49,561 nucleotides of DNA from an uncultured Alphaproteobacteria bacterium (GTDB taxonomy: Bacteria; Pseudomonadota; Alphaproteobacteria; HIMB59; GCA-002718135), in the NCBI GenBank assembly GCA_902620285.1, contig CACNHT010000009.1:1-49561 (forward strand). Direction: 5' to 3'. The position numbers and the translations under genes were made by a program. This document shows, piece after piece, positions 36,866 to 43,736 of this stretch. The notes below the pieces were generated by a model. The model was not told the origin of the DNA, did no database searches, and saw nothing but the letters and a program-made list of their open reading frames with translations. Every line of letters begins with the position of its first letter. Position 1 is the stretch's first letter.

Positions 36866-37607
36866 TATTTGTAACTCTCCCATCTGTTCCATGAGAATGA
36901 TCATGATCATGTTGATAAAGTGATAGAGTTGTGGCGTTATGTTCACCAAATAATTCTATGTATGCCGAATTCTTTACAATTGATCTTGGCGTTCCAGAAC
37001 AACATATATGACCATTTAAGCAAATTACATGATCTGTAGCTGACATTACAAAATGAAGATCATGTGATATCAATAATATTCCACAATTAAGTGTTGAACA
37101 AATTTTTTTAATAAGATTATAAAGTGCAATTTCTCCATTAAAATCTACACCTTGAACTGGTTCATCCAAAACAAGTAAGTCTGGTTTTTTTGCGATTGCT
37201 CTAGCGATTAAGACTCTTTGAAATTCTCCACCAGATAAATTATGAATATCGTTATAGAGAAGGTTATCTACTCCAGTTAATTTTAAAGCATCAACAATTT
37301 CAAGATTATTTATATGACTTGTTAATTTCATAAAATCAACGACACGAAGAGGCATTGTCCAATCAATATTAATTTTTTGTGGTACGTAAGCCATTTTAGA
37401 AGCAAAGTTTTTTATTTGTCCTTCATCAGACTTAAGTATTTTAAGTATCATTTTAGCTGAAGTTGTTTTTCCAGAACCATTAGGTCCTATTAAAGTAACA
37501 ATTTTCCCCTTGTGAATTTCCAAGCTTATTCCTCGTACAATCCACTTGGATGACTTGTACACACCACAGTTATCTAATTTGACCAATAAATTATTATTTT
37601 CTGCCAT
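36858..37607 (-). CDS. znuC: Zinc ABC transporter ATP-binding protein ZnuC
   Basis: The ATPase of the zinc importer, 249 aa. Walker A GPNGSGKT is at 41-48, signature LSGGEFQR in the middle and LLVLDEPVQGVDFNG the Walker B/D-loop. A C-terminal histidine-rich tail (HDHDHSHG near residues 233-240) is an extra of ZnuC proteins. Its promoter lies in the 78-base divergent region that contains the Zur palindrome. Confidence 0.94.
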   Translation of the reverse strand: MAENNNLLVKLDNCGVYKSSKWIVRGISLEIHKGKIVTLIGPNGSGKTTSAKMILKILKSDEGQIKNFASKMAYVPQKINIDWTMPLRVVDFMKLTSHINNLEIVDALKLTGVDNLLYNDIHNLSGGEFQRVLIARAIAKKPDLLVLDEPVQGVDFNGEIALYNLIKKICSTLNCGILLISHDLHFVMSATDHVICLNGHICCSGTPRSIVKNSAYIELFGEHNATTLSLYQHDHDHSHGTDGRVTNNV

Positions 37608-37626
37608 TTTATTATTTACAACTTAA

Positions 37627-37645
37627 AATGTTATATTATAACATT
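37627..37645. promoter_or_regulatory. Zur box between znuC and znuA
   Basis: A perfect 9-1-9 palindrome AATGTTATA-T-TATAACATT, matching the proteobacterial Zur operator pattern (GTTATA-N-TATAAC core). It is centred between the divergent znuC and znuA starts (19 and 41 bases away), so one bound Zur dimer could control both operons. Confidence 0.88.
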
Positions 37646-37685
37646 ACATTACTTTAACACACTTAATTCTAATAGGAATACTTTT

Positions 37686-38849
37686 ATGAAACAAATGAAT
37701 ATTTTTCTACATGTTTTTAAAATTATATTGTTTTCAGGAATTCTTGTTGCAACTGCATCTGCTAGAGCAGAACTAAAAGTTGTAACGACTATTAAACCAC
37801 TTCATTCATTGATTTCTAATGTTATGGATGGAATTGGTGAACCTGGACTTATAATTGAAGGAAGCATATCTCCACATAGTTTTACAATGAAACCATCTCA
37901 TGCAAAAATGCTTGAAGAAGCAGATATAGTATTTTGGATTGGGGAGAGTATTGAGACATCATTAGAAGAACCCCTGGAGTCAATAGCAAAAAGTGCTGAA
38001 GTCGTAGAGTTTATGGAAGTTGAAACAATTGCTAAATTAAAATTTAGAGAAGAATCTATATTTGGTGACCACGACGACCACGACGACCATGATGACCACG
38101 ATGATCATGATGACCACGATGATCATGATGACCATGACGATCATGATGACCATGACGATCATGACGATCATGATGACCATGACGATCATGATGACCATGA
38201 TGAGCACGACGACCATGATGATCACGACGACCATGATGACCATGACGATCATGATGACCATGACGATCATGATGACCATGACGATCATGATGACCATGAT
38301 GACCATGACGATCACAGTGGACACGACCACCACGGTCATGCACATGGTGAATTTGATGCTCACATTTGGTTAGATCCAATGAATGCCAAAGAAATGGTTC
38401 ATGAAATAGCTCATGAGTTAGGTGATTTAGATCCTGCCAATAAAGAGAAATATGAAGCAAATGCTGAAGCAACAATTAAAGCTTTAGATCAGCTTATTAG
38501 CGATGTTGGTACAGATATTAATTCTGATGCAAAATTTGTTGTCTTCCATGACGCCTACCAATACTTTGAAGAAAGATTTGGTGTAAGAGCTGCAGGTGCT
38601 TTAACATTGAATACTGATGTTTTACCTGGTGCAAAGCAAATAGCTGATATTCAGGATGTTATTAAGGATAAGGGAATAAAATGTATTTTCTCTGAACCTC
38701 AATTTAATCCAAAGATTATTACAACAATAGCTGAGGACATGAATATCAAAACAGGAGTTTTTGATCCTTTAGGTGCTAACATTGATGCTAGTAAGTCACT
38801 TTACTTTACGTTGATAAGTAATCTCGGGGACGAGCTTAAAGGCTGTTAA
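37686..38849 (+). CDS. znuA: Zinc-binding periplasmic protein ZnuA with giant Asp/His repeat
   Basis: The periplasmic zinc receptor (387 aa; typical ZnuA about 300). A Sec signal ends after SARA (residue about 28). Mature ZnuA begins LKVVTTIKPLHSLISNVMDG; the first His ligand is His57-region ISPHSFTMKPS, the second in AHIWLDPMNAKEM, and later VVFHDAYQYFE and SEPQFNP. Between, residues 128-210 consist of about 27 DHD triplets with one HDEHD variant, then SGHDHHGHAHG. Shorter His-rich loops in ZnuA gather or buffer zinc; this one is exceptional. Repressed by Zur through the box at 37627, by inference. Confidence 0.95.
   Translation: MKQMNIFLHVFKIILFSGILVATASARAELKVVTTIKPLHSLISNVMDGIGEPGLIIEGSISPHSFTMKPSHAKMLEEADIVFWIGESIETSLEEPLESIAKSAEVVEFMEVETIAKLKFREESIFGDHDDHDDHDDHDDHDDHDDHDDHDDHDDHDDHDDHDDHDDHDDHDEHDDHDDHDDHDDHDDHDDHDDHDDHDDHDDHDDHDDHSGHDHHGHAHGEFDAHIWLDPMNAKEMVHEIAHELGDLDPANKEKYEANAEATIKALDQLISDVGTDINSDAKFVVFHDAYQYFEERFGVRAAGALTLNTDVLPGAKQIADIQDVIKDKGIKCIFSEPQFNPKIITTIAEDMNIKTGVFDPLGANIDASKSLYFTLISNLGDELKGC
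38067..38315 (+). repeat. In-frame 9-bp tandem repeat coding for (Asp-His-Asp)n in znuA
   Basis: About 27.7 units of GAY-CAY-GAY run for 249 bases. The units differ only at third positions (GAC/GAT, CAC/CAT), with a higher-order 18-bp unit GATCATGATGACCATGAC recurring. One unit reads GAG for Glu. Because units are multiples of three, expansion or contraction changes length without shifting the frame. Confidence 0.95.
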
Positions 38850-38865
38850 ATTTTAATATTTAAAT

Positions 38866-38894
38866 AAATTCCACCTTGTATTAAGGTGGAATTT
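38866..38894. terminator. Perfect hairpin between znuA and the cobW-family gene
   Basis: A 12-bp perfect stem AAATTCCACCTT / AAGGTGGAATTT encloses a 5-base loop GTATT. The stem starts 17 bases after the znuA stop and ends 26 bases before the next ATG. There is no clear T-run after it, so it may be a weak terminator, an mRNA stabiliser or a processing site that sets different levels for znuA and the downstream genes. Confidence 0.6.
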
Positions 38895-38920
38895 ATAAAA
38901 CTAATTATAAGGAAATTGAT

Positions 38921-39892
38921 ATGGAAAATACTTCTCAGGTTCCAGTTACTGTTTTAACAGGGTTTCTTGGAGCTGGAAAAACAACTCTTTTAAATCGAAT
39001 ATTAACTGAACAGCATGGAAGGAAATATGCTGTCATAGTTAATGAATTTGGTGAACAAGGTATCGACAATGATCTTGTTGTTGATGCTGATGAAGAAGTA
39101 TTTGAAATGAACAACGGGTGCATTTGTTGCACTGTTAGAGGTGATTTAATTAGAATTCTAAGTGGCTTAATGAAACGTGCTGATAAGCTTGATGCAATTA
39201 TTGTTGAGACAACTGGTTTAGCAGATCCAGCACCAGTAGCACAAACCTTCTTTGTTGATCAAGATGTTGCTGATCGTACAAAATTAGATGCAATTGTTAC
39301 AGTTGCCGATGCTGTTCATTTAAGTTCTCAATTAGTCGATCATCATGAAGCAGAAGAACAAATTGCTTTTGCTGATGTAATTTTGTTAAATAAAGTTGAA
39401 CTTGTTGGAGATAATGACATTGTAAAAGTTAATGATCGTATTAGAAAAATTAATCCTTTTGCTAAGATTATTAAAACAACACGTTGTGATGCACCTCTTG
39501 ATGAAATCGTAGGCTTAAATGCATTTAGTCTAGATAGAGTATTAGATATTGAACCTGACTTTCTTGAATCAGATCATGATCATGAACATGATGATGATGT
39601 TACTAGTCTATCCTTTGTATCTGATACACCATTAGATATGGATAAGTTCCAAGATTGGTTTGGAAATTTACTCAGGACTAAGGGTCAGGACATACTTCGA
39701 TCAAAAGGAATTTTGAACTTTAAAGGTGAAGAAGAGCGATATGTATTTCAAGGAGTACACATGCTCATGGATGCTTCACCAATGGGACCTTGGCCTAAAG
39801 GAAAAGATAGAAGTTCTCGAGTAGTATTTATTGGTCGTGATCTTGATAATATGAATCTTAAGGAAGGCTTTGATAATTGTAAATCAGCATGA
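38921..39892 (+). CDS. CobW/COG0523-family GTPase, zinc metallochaperone
   Basis: A 323-aa G3E GTPase. Walker A is GFLGAGKTT at 14-22, and the metal-binding CxCC motif is Cys67-Ile-Cys69-Cys70 in NNGCICCTVRGDL; the G3-like VETTGLADP and G4-like LLNKVEL follow. A His/Asp stretch SDHDHEHDDD near residue 218 adds a metal loop. COG0523 proteins under Zur control (ZigA, ZagA) deliver zinc to apo-enzymes during starvation. It follows znuA and is coupled by ATGA to the WD40 gene. Confidence 0.9.
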   Translation: MENTSQVPVTVLTGFLGAGKTTLLNRILTEQHGRKYAVIVNEFGEQGIDNDLVVDADEEVFEMNNGCICCTVRGDLIRILSGLMKRADKLDAIIVETTGLADPAPVAQTFFVDQDVADRTKLDAIVTVADAVHLSSQLVDHHEAEEQIAFADVILLNKVELVGDNDIVKVNDRIRKINPFAKIIKTTRCDAPLDEIVGLNAFSLDRVLDIEPDFLESDHDHEHDDDVTSLSFVSDTPLDMDKFQDWFGNLLRTKGQDILRSKGILNFKGEEERYVFQGVHMLMDASPMGPWPKGKDRSSRVVFIGRDLDNMNLKEGFDNCKSA

Positions 39893-40926
39893 ACGCTGAT
39901 TTAGAAACACTTCAAGAATCAAATAAAACTGAACTTGAAAGGAGAGGTTCAATATTTAATATTGGAGCCCCAGCTACAGAAGCGGTTACAATTCGTGATC
40001 AAATAGCGGTAGGATTTGGAGACGGTACTGTAAGATTTTTTCAATCTGGATCTGATCCTAAAACTGTTAAAGCACATAAGGGTGTAGTGTTGAGTATGAC
40101 AAATTATGAAGATCATGTGTTAACGGGAGGAGAAGATGGACGTTTTCTAAAAATATCATCTGATGGAAATATTGATGAAATTTTTAATTTTGGTTCAAAG
40201 TGGGTTGACTGTGTAGCTTCCCACAAAGATACTAAAGTTTGTTCATCAGGAAAGACTGTTTATATTTGGACAAAAAACAAAGATAAACCCCAAACTTTAG
40301 AGCATCAAAGTACTGTTGCTGGATTAGCATTTGATAATAAAGGCAAGCGTCTTGCGGTCTCAAGATACGGTGGAGTAACAGTGTGGAAACTTAATAATAA
40401 TAAATGGACAGCATCAAATTTTACATGGAAAGGATCGCATGGAACTGTAACGTTTAGCCCAGATACAAAATATATTGTAACTGCAATGCAAGAAAATCAA
40501 ATTCATGGTTGGCGCATAAACGACAAAGCTGATTTAGCAATGAGAGGTTATCCATCAAAAATTAAAAGTTTTACTTGGGTTGGTGATACACCGTATTTGG
40601 TAACATCTGGATCCAGTGATGCAGTTTGCTGGCCATTTGATGGTAAAGAAGGACCAATGGGGAGAAAGCCAATTGTTGTTGCAAACGGTGGTAAAGAACT
40701 TGCAACATTTGTTAAAGCACTAAATGGAGAAAAAGCTGTTTTCACCGGTTTTACAGATGGGTCAGTTTTATTAGCAGAAATTGATGAAAGTAAAAAACCA
40801 ATTATGATTAGAAGTTCAACAGGTTCGGAAGTTTCAACAATAGCGATATCTAGTGATAATTCACAAATATTAATTGGGGATATGAAAGGTTCTATTCTTT
40901 TATCATCTTTATGGGCAGACAATTAA
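39889..40926 (+). CDS. WD40-repeat protein of the zinc locus
   Basis: A 345-aa cytosolic beta-propeller without signal peptide. Repeats appear as DGTVRFFQSGSDPKTVKAHKGVVLSM, HVLTGGEDGRFLKI, TVAGLAFDNKGKRLAVSRYGGVTVW, GTVTFSPDTKYIVTAMQEN and STIAISSDNSQILIGDMKGS, consistent with a seven-bladed propeller. Such a WD40 gene next to a COG0523 gene recurs in alphaproteobacterial zinc clusters, and a role as scaffold for metal transfer is a guess. Its start is inside the stop of the GTPase gene. Confidence 0.85.
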   Translation: MNADLETLQESNKTELERRGSIFNIGAPATEAVTIRDQIAVGFGDGTVRFFQSGSDPKTVKAHKGVVLSMTNYEDHVLTGGEDGRFLKISSDGNIDEIFNFGSKWVDCVASHKDTKVCSSGKTVYIWTKNKDKPQTLEHQSTVAGLAFDNKGKRLAVSRYGGVTVWKLNNNKWTASNFTWKGSHGTVTFSPDTKYIVTAMQENQIHGWRINDKADLAMRGYPSKIKSFTWVGDTPYLVTSGSSDAVCWPFDGKEGPMGRKPIVVANGGKELATFVKALNGEKAVFTGFTDGSVLLAEIDESKKPIMIRSSTGSEVSTIAISSDNSQILIGDMKGSILLSSLWADN

Positions 40927-40936
40927 AGGAGAAAAT

Positions 40937-41191
40937 ATGTTTAATCGTAAAACTCAAAATGTTGAAAAAATAAGAAATCTTAAACATTTAATTTCCAAGA
41001 AATATAAATTATCAGAAAATACTATAATAAGTATTGCTGAGCTCAGTTGTCATGAGCCTGATTGTCCACCAATCGAAACTGTAATTACTGCAAGAAATGA
41101 AGACGGATCAATGAAAAATTGGCGAGTTGCAAAATCAATAGAAGAAATAGAGGAGTCAGATATTAATAATCTAACAAACCACACCCATTAG
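40937..41191 (+). CDS. Small conserved protein of the zinc locus, 84 aa
   Basis: An 84-aa soluble protein preceded by AAAGGAGA about 6 bases before ATG. It has a CHEPDC motif (Cys-x4-Cys with His) followed by PPIETVITARNEDGSMKNWRVAKSIEEI. Similar small proteins accompany COG0523 and WD40 genes in alphaproteobacteria, sometimes under a misleading nitrate reductase label; nothing here suggests a reductase. The Cys/His cluster could bind zinc. Function unknown. Confidence 0.75.
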   Translation: MFNRKTQNVEKIRNLKHLISKKYKLSENTIISIAELSCHEPDCPPIETVITARNEDGSMKNWRVAKSIEEIEESDINNLTNHTH

Positions 41192-41212
41192 ATTATTAAA
41201 TTTAGAATAAAA

Positions 41213-41620
41213 ATGTCAAAAAAACAAAAAGAAATAATATTATCTGTTTGTCTCACATGTACCCTTAATAAAGCTCAAAATAATAATAAACATGCAGGAG
41301 AAAAACTTGCACAAAAATTAATTGATAAATTTAAAAATACAAAAAATGTAACTTTAAGAGGTGTAAATTGCATGAGTAATTGTAAACGTTCATGTATTGT
41401 ATCCTTTACCGCAGAAAATTGTTTTACCTATGTGTTTGGAGATATAGATCCTGAAAATTCTGCTTATATTGATTCAATAGAGGAACTGCTATTATCCTAT
41501 AGCAAATCTGATGATGGTTTTTTGAGACGTAGACATAGGCCTGAAATATATAGATCTAATATCGTTGGTAGATTTCCTCCAATAAATAGTAAGTCAGATA
41601 TTATTATTAATTTAAAATAG
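41213..41620 (+). CDS. DUF1636 family metal-binding protein
   Basis: A 135-aa protein with ILSVCLTCTLNKA near the start and GVNCMSNCKRSCIVSFTA in the middle: five cysteines in a ferredoxin-like arrangement (thioredoxin-like 2Fe-2S fold family). RRHRPEIYRSNIVGRFPPI forms the end. DUF1636 members are usually found beside CobW/COG0523 GTPases, as here. Metal storage or transfer is the likely theme, by association only. Last gene of the plus-strand zinc operon. Confidence 0.82.
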   Translation: MSKKQKEIILSVCLTCTLNKAQNNNKHAGEKLAQKLIDKFKNTKNVTLRGVNCMSNCKRSCIVSFTAENCFTYVFGDIDPENSAYIDSIEELLLSYSKSDDGFLRRRHRPEIYRSNIVGRFPPINSKSDIIINLK

Positions 41621-41687
41621 TAAAATTTTAAAAAAAATTAAATTATAATTATTTATTTCTGAATTTTGTTTAATTTAGAATGTATTA

Positions 41688-41771
41688 TTAACAGCAATCT
41701 CCACCTTCACAAGTGCAACAACAGCTGCAGCTGCAACCACACTTTGGTGGGTTTGGATTTTGATTTTTCAT
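41688..41771 (-). CDS. Metallothionein-like miniature Cys-rich peptide, 27 aa
   Basis: A complete frame from ATG 41771 to TAA 41688, with AGGT 8 bases before the ATG. The product begins MKNQNPNPPK and continues CGCSCSCCCTCEGGDCC: nine Cys in the last 17 residues, in C-x-C, CCC and CC arrangements with no aromatic residue, as in metallothioneins. It lies between DUF1636 and pirin on the opposite strand, within the zinc locus. It is shorter than known bacterial metallothioneins (about 55 aa) and below the length limit of most gene callers. The reading as a real metal-binding peptide rests on composition, ribosome-binding site and context; no family is recognised. An ATG two codons upstream is a less well spaced alternative. 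Confidence 0.68.
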   Translation of the reverse strand: MKNQNPNPPKCGCSCSCCCTCEGGDCC

Positions 41772-41811
41772 AATCATACCTATATATATTTTATAATAAT
41801 TTAAAATACAA

Positions 41812-42669
41812 ATGAGAAAAGCATTAGAAATTAAAGAGTGTATGAAGACTTTCGAGGGTGACGGGATACCTGTAACGAGAGCTTTCCCTGTCCACGGAAT
41901 GAGAGAAAATGATCCATTTCTTCTTTTTGATCATTTCGGCCCAATTAATTATGAACCGGGAGGTGCAACTGGTGTACCAGCACATCCTCATTGTGGATTT
42001 GAGGCAATTACTTATATGCTTGGTGGTGAAGTAGAGCATAGAGACTCATTTGGCGGACAAGCAGAAATTGAAACTGGTGATGTACAATGGATGACAACTG
42101 GGTCAGGTTTAATCCATTCTGAGTTAGTAACAGAAAAATTTAAGAAGAGTGGTGGTATCATGCAAGGTTTACAAATCTGGGTTAACCTTCCAAAAAAAAA
42201 TAAAAAAGTTAAACCTTGGTACCAACATATTAAAAGAAACACTATTCCAACAGTATCTGAAAATGCAAATATAGAAATTAAAGTTCTTGTGGGTGAAATA
42301 AATGGAACCAAATCCAAAGTTCAAACATATTCACCTGTATCAATATTTGATATTCAATTTTCAAAACCAGATATGACAAAGTTTAATGTTGATAAAGAAC
42401 AAAATCTTATGATCTATATTATCGATGGTCAATTACAATTTAACGAGGAAGATAAAATCGCTAATAAAGGTGATATGATTTACTTTGATCAGTCAAGTGA
42501 TGAAGTTCAACTTACATCAATATCAGAAAAGGGATCCTATCTAGTATTAGCCGGAAAGCCTCTCAAAGAACCTGTAGCACGTTATGGTCCTTTTGTGGCA
42601 AATACTGAGGGAGAAATTAAGCAAGCCATGATGGACTATCAAGAAGGAAAGATGGGAAGCTTAGCTTAA
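41812..42669 (+). CDS. Pirin family protein
   Basis: A bicupin protein of 285 aa. The first cupin has the metal-binding region VPAHPHCGFEAITYMLGGEVEHRDSFGG and GLIHSE (three His and Glu), as in human pirin and E. coli YhhW. The C-terminal pirin domain spans about 175-275. Members act as quercetinase-like dioxygenases or regulators; the real role here is unknown. Its TAA stop interlocks with trmL in TTAA (42666-42669). Confidence 0.92.
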   Translation: MRKALEIKECMKTFEGDGIPVTRAFPVHGMRENDPFLLFDHFGPINYEPGGATGVPAHPHCGFEAITYMLGGEVEHRDSFGGQAEIETGDVQWMTTGSGLIHSELVTEKFKKSGGIMQGLQIWVNLPKKNKKVKPWYQHIKRNTIPTVSENANIEIKVLVGEINGTKSKVQTYSPVSIFDIQFSKPDMTKFNVDKEQNLMIYIIDGQLQFNEEDKIANKGDMIYFDQSSDEVQLTSISEKGSYLVLAGKPLKEPVARYGPFVANTEGEIKQAMMDYQEGKMGSLA

Positions 42670-43112
42670 GTTAATTGGCGTAACATTTCACCAGCAACTA
42701 TTGCAACTGAACTACTTAGATTAATTGATCTAGGTCCTTTTATCATTGGAATTGTTAATCTTTCATCGACAGAGCTATGAACAAAATCAGGTGCTCCTGC
42801 ACTTTCTCTGCCAAATAAAATAATATCATTTGTTTGAAATTTATAATCGAAATAACTTTTTTTACTTTTTGTTGTTAGAAGAACGAGTCGATATGAATTA
42901 TCTTTTGACCACTCATAAAATTTTTCCCAACTTAAATGCTTTTTTAATTCTAGATAATCATAGTAATCCATTGATGCTCTTTTTAATCTCTTATCATCAA
43001 TTACAAAGCCAGTTGGCTCTATTATATCTACTGGTATTCCAAGACAGGCACCTAGTCTAAATATGTTTCCTGCATTCTGTGGTATATCGGGTTCAAATAG
43101 AGCAATTCTCAT
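42666..43112 (-). CDS. trmL: tRNA (cytidine/uridine-34-2'-O)-methyltransferase
   Basis: A SPOUT-class methyltransferase of 148 aa that modifies the wobble base of leucine tRNAs. The three family blocks are visible: IALFEPDIPQNAGNIFRLGACLG, IILFGRESAGAPDFV and IPMIKGPRSINLSSSVAIVAGEMLRQ, the last forming the trefoil-knot SAM site. Divergent from petA with a 95-base spacer. Confidence 0.93.
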   Translation of the reverse strand: MRIALFEPDIPQNAGNIFRLGACLGIPVDIIEPTGFVIDDKRLKRASMDYYDYLELKKHLSWEKFYEWSKDNSYRLVLLTTKSKKSYFDYKFQTNDIILFGRESAGAPDFVHSSVDERLTIPMIKGPRSINLSSSVAIVAGEMLRQLT

Positions 43113-43207
43113 GTTTTTTTACTATATTATTTTCTTACTTGCGTCACGCTGGCACATATTTAAAAAGTATTTTTTTGAGTAATTAAGATATAAGAAATTC
43201 ACAATAA

Positions 43208-43735
43208 ATGGCTAAAAAACCCAAAAATAAGAGAAGAGATTTCCTACAACTTAGCACTGTAACGCTTGGTGCTGTTGGAACAGCTGCTTTTATATGGCCT
43301 TTTCTAAAAAGTATGAGTCCAGCAGAAGACACATTAGCTGCAGGATCAACCGAAGTAGATATTAGTGCTATTGAAGAAGGTCAAAGTATAACAATAAAGT
43401 GGCGTGGAAAACCTGTTTTCATTAAAAAAAGAACAAAAGATGAGATTAATGCAGCTAAAATGGTTCAAGCTTCTGACCTAAGAGATCCACAAGATGATGC
43501 AGATAGAGTACAAAAAGAAGAATGGTTAGTTTTAGTGGGAGTATGCACACACTTAGGTTGTGTTCCGCTTGGTCAGAAAGTTTCTGATATGAAAGGTGAG
43601 TACGATGGTTGGTACTGTCCATGTCATGGTTCACATTACGATACTTCAGGTAGAATAAGAAAAGGGCCAGCTCCCAAAAACTTGGACGTTCCGCCCTATA
43701 CCTTTTTAAATGATAATACTATAAAGATAGGATAA
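43208..43735 (+). CDS. petA: Ubiquinol-cytochrome c reductase, Rieske iron-sulfur subunit
   Basis: Carries the 2Fe-2S cluster of the bc1 complex. The 175-aa protein begins with a Tat-type anchor ([24 protein letters not shown], twin Arg at residues 9-10) that stays as the membrane helix. Cluster ligands are in CTHLGC and CPCHGSHYD, with the proline loop [12 protein letters not shown]. It is the first gene of petABC, spaced one base from petB. Confidence 0.96.
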   Translation: MAKKPKNKRRDFLQLSTVTLGAVGTAAFIWPFLKSMSPAEDTLAAGSTEVDISAIEEGQSITIKWRGKPVFIKKRTKDEINAAKMVQASDLRDPQDDADRVQKEEWLVLVGVCTHLGCVPLGQKVSDMKGEYDGWYCPCHGSHYDTSGRIRKGPAPKNLDVPPYTFLNDNTIKIG

Positions 43736-43736
43736 C

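Noticed and set aside
36866..36949. Longer N-terminus for znuB
   Set aside because: It would overlap znuC by 92 bases and adds residues with no permease counterpart; MFDDFF gives normal ZnuB length.
38064..38315. CRISPR-like or satellite array
   Set aside because: Units are 9 bp, contiguous without spacers and in frame with znuA, so this is a coding repeat.
38037..38475. Long open frames on the other strand and in another frame across the znuA repeat (Val/Met/Ile-rich, His/Arg-rich and Met/Thr-rich products)
   Set aside because: They are a by-product of the 9-bp repeat, which is open in several frames. The products are low complexity with no ribosome-binding site, and znuA has clear family motifs on both sides.
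43113..43207. Possible RNA gene or promoter before petA
   Set aside because: Only an AT-rich spacer with a poor promoter match; no folded structure or small gene could be supported.
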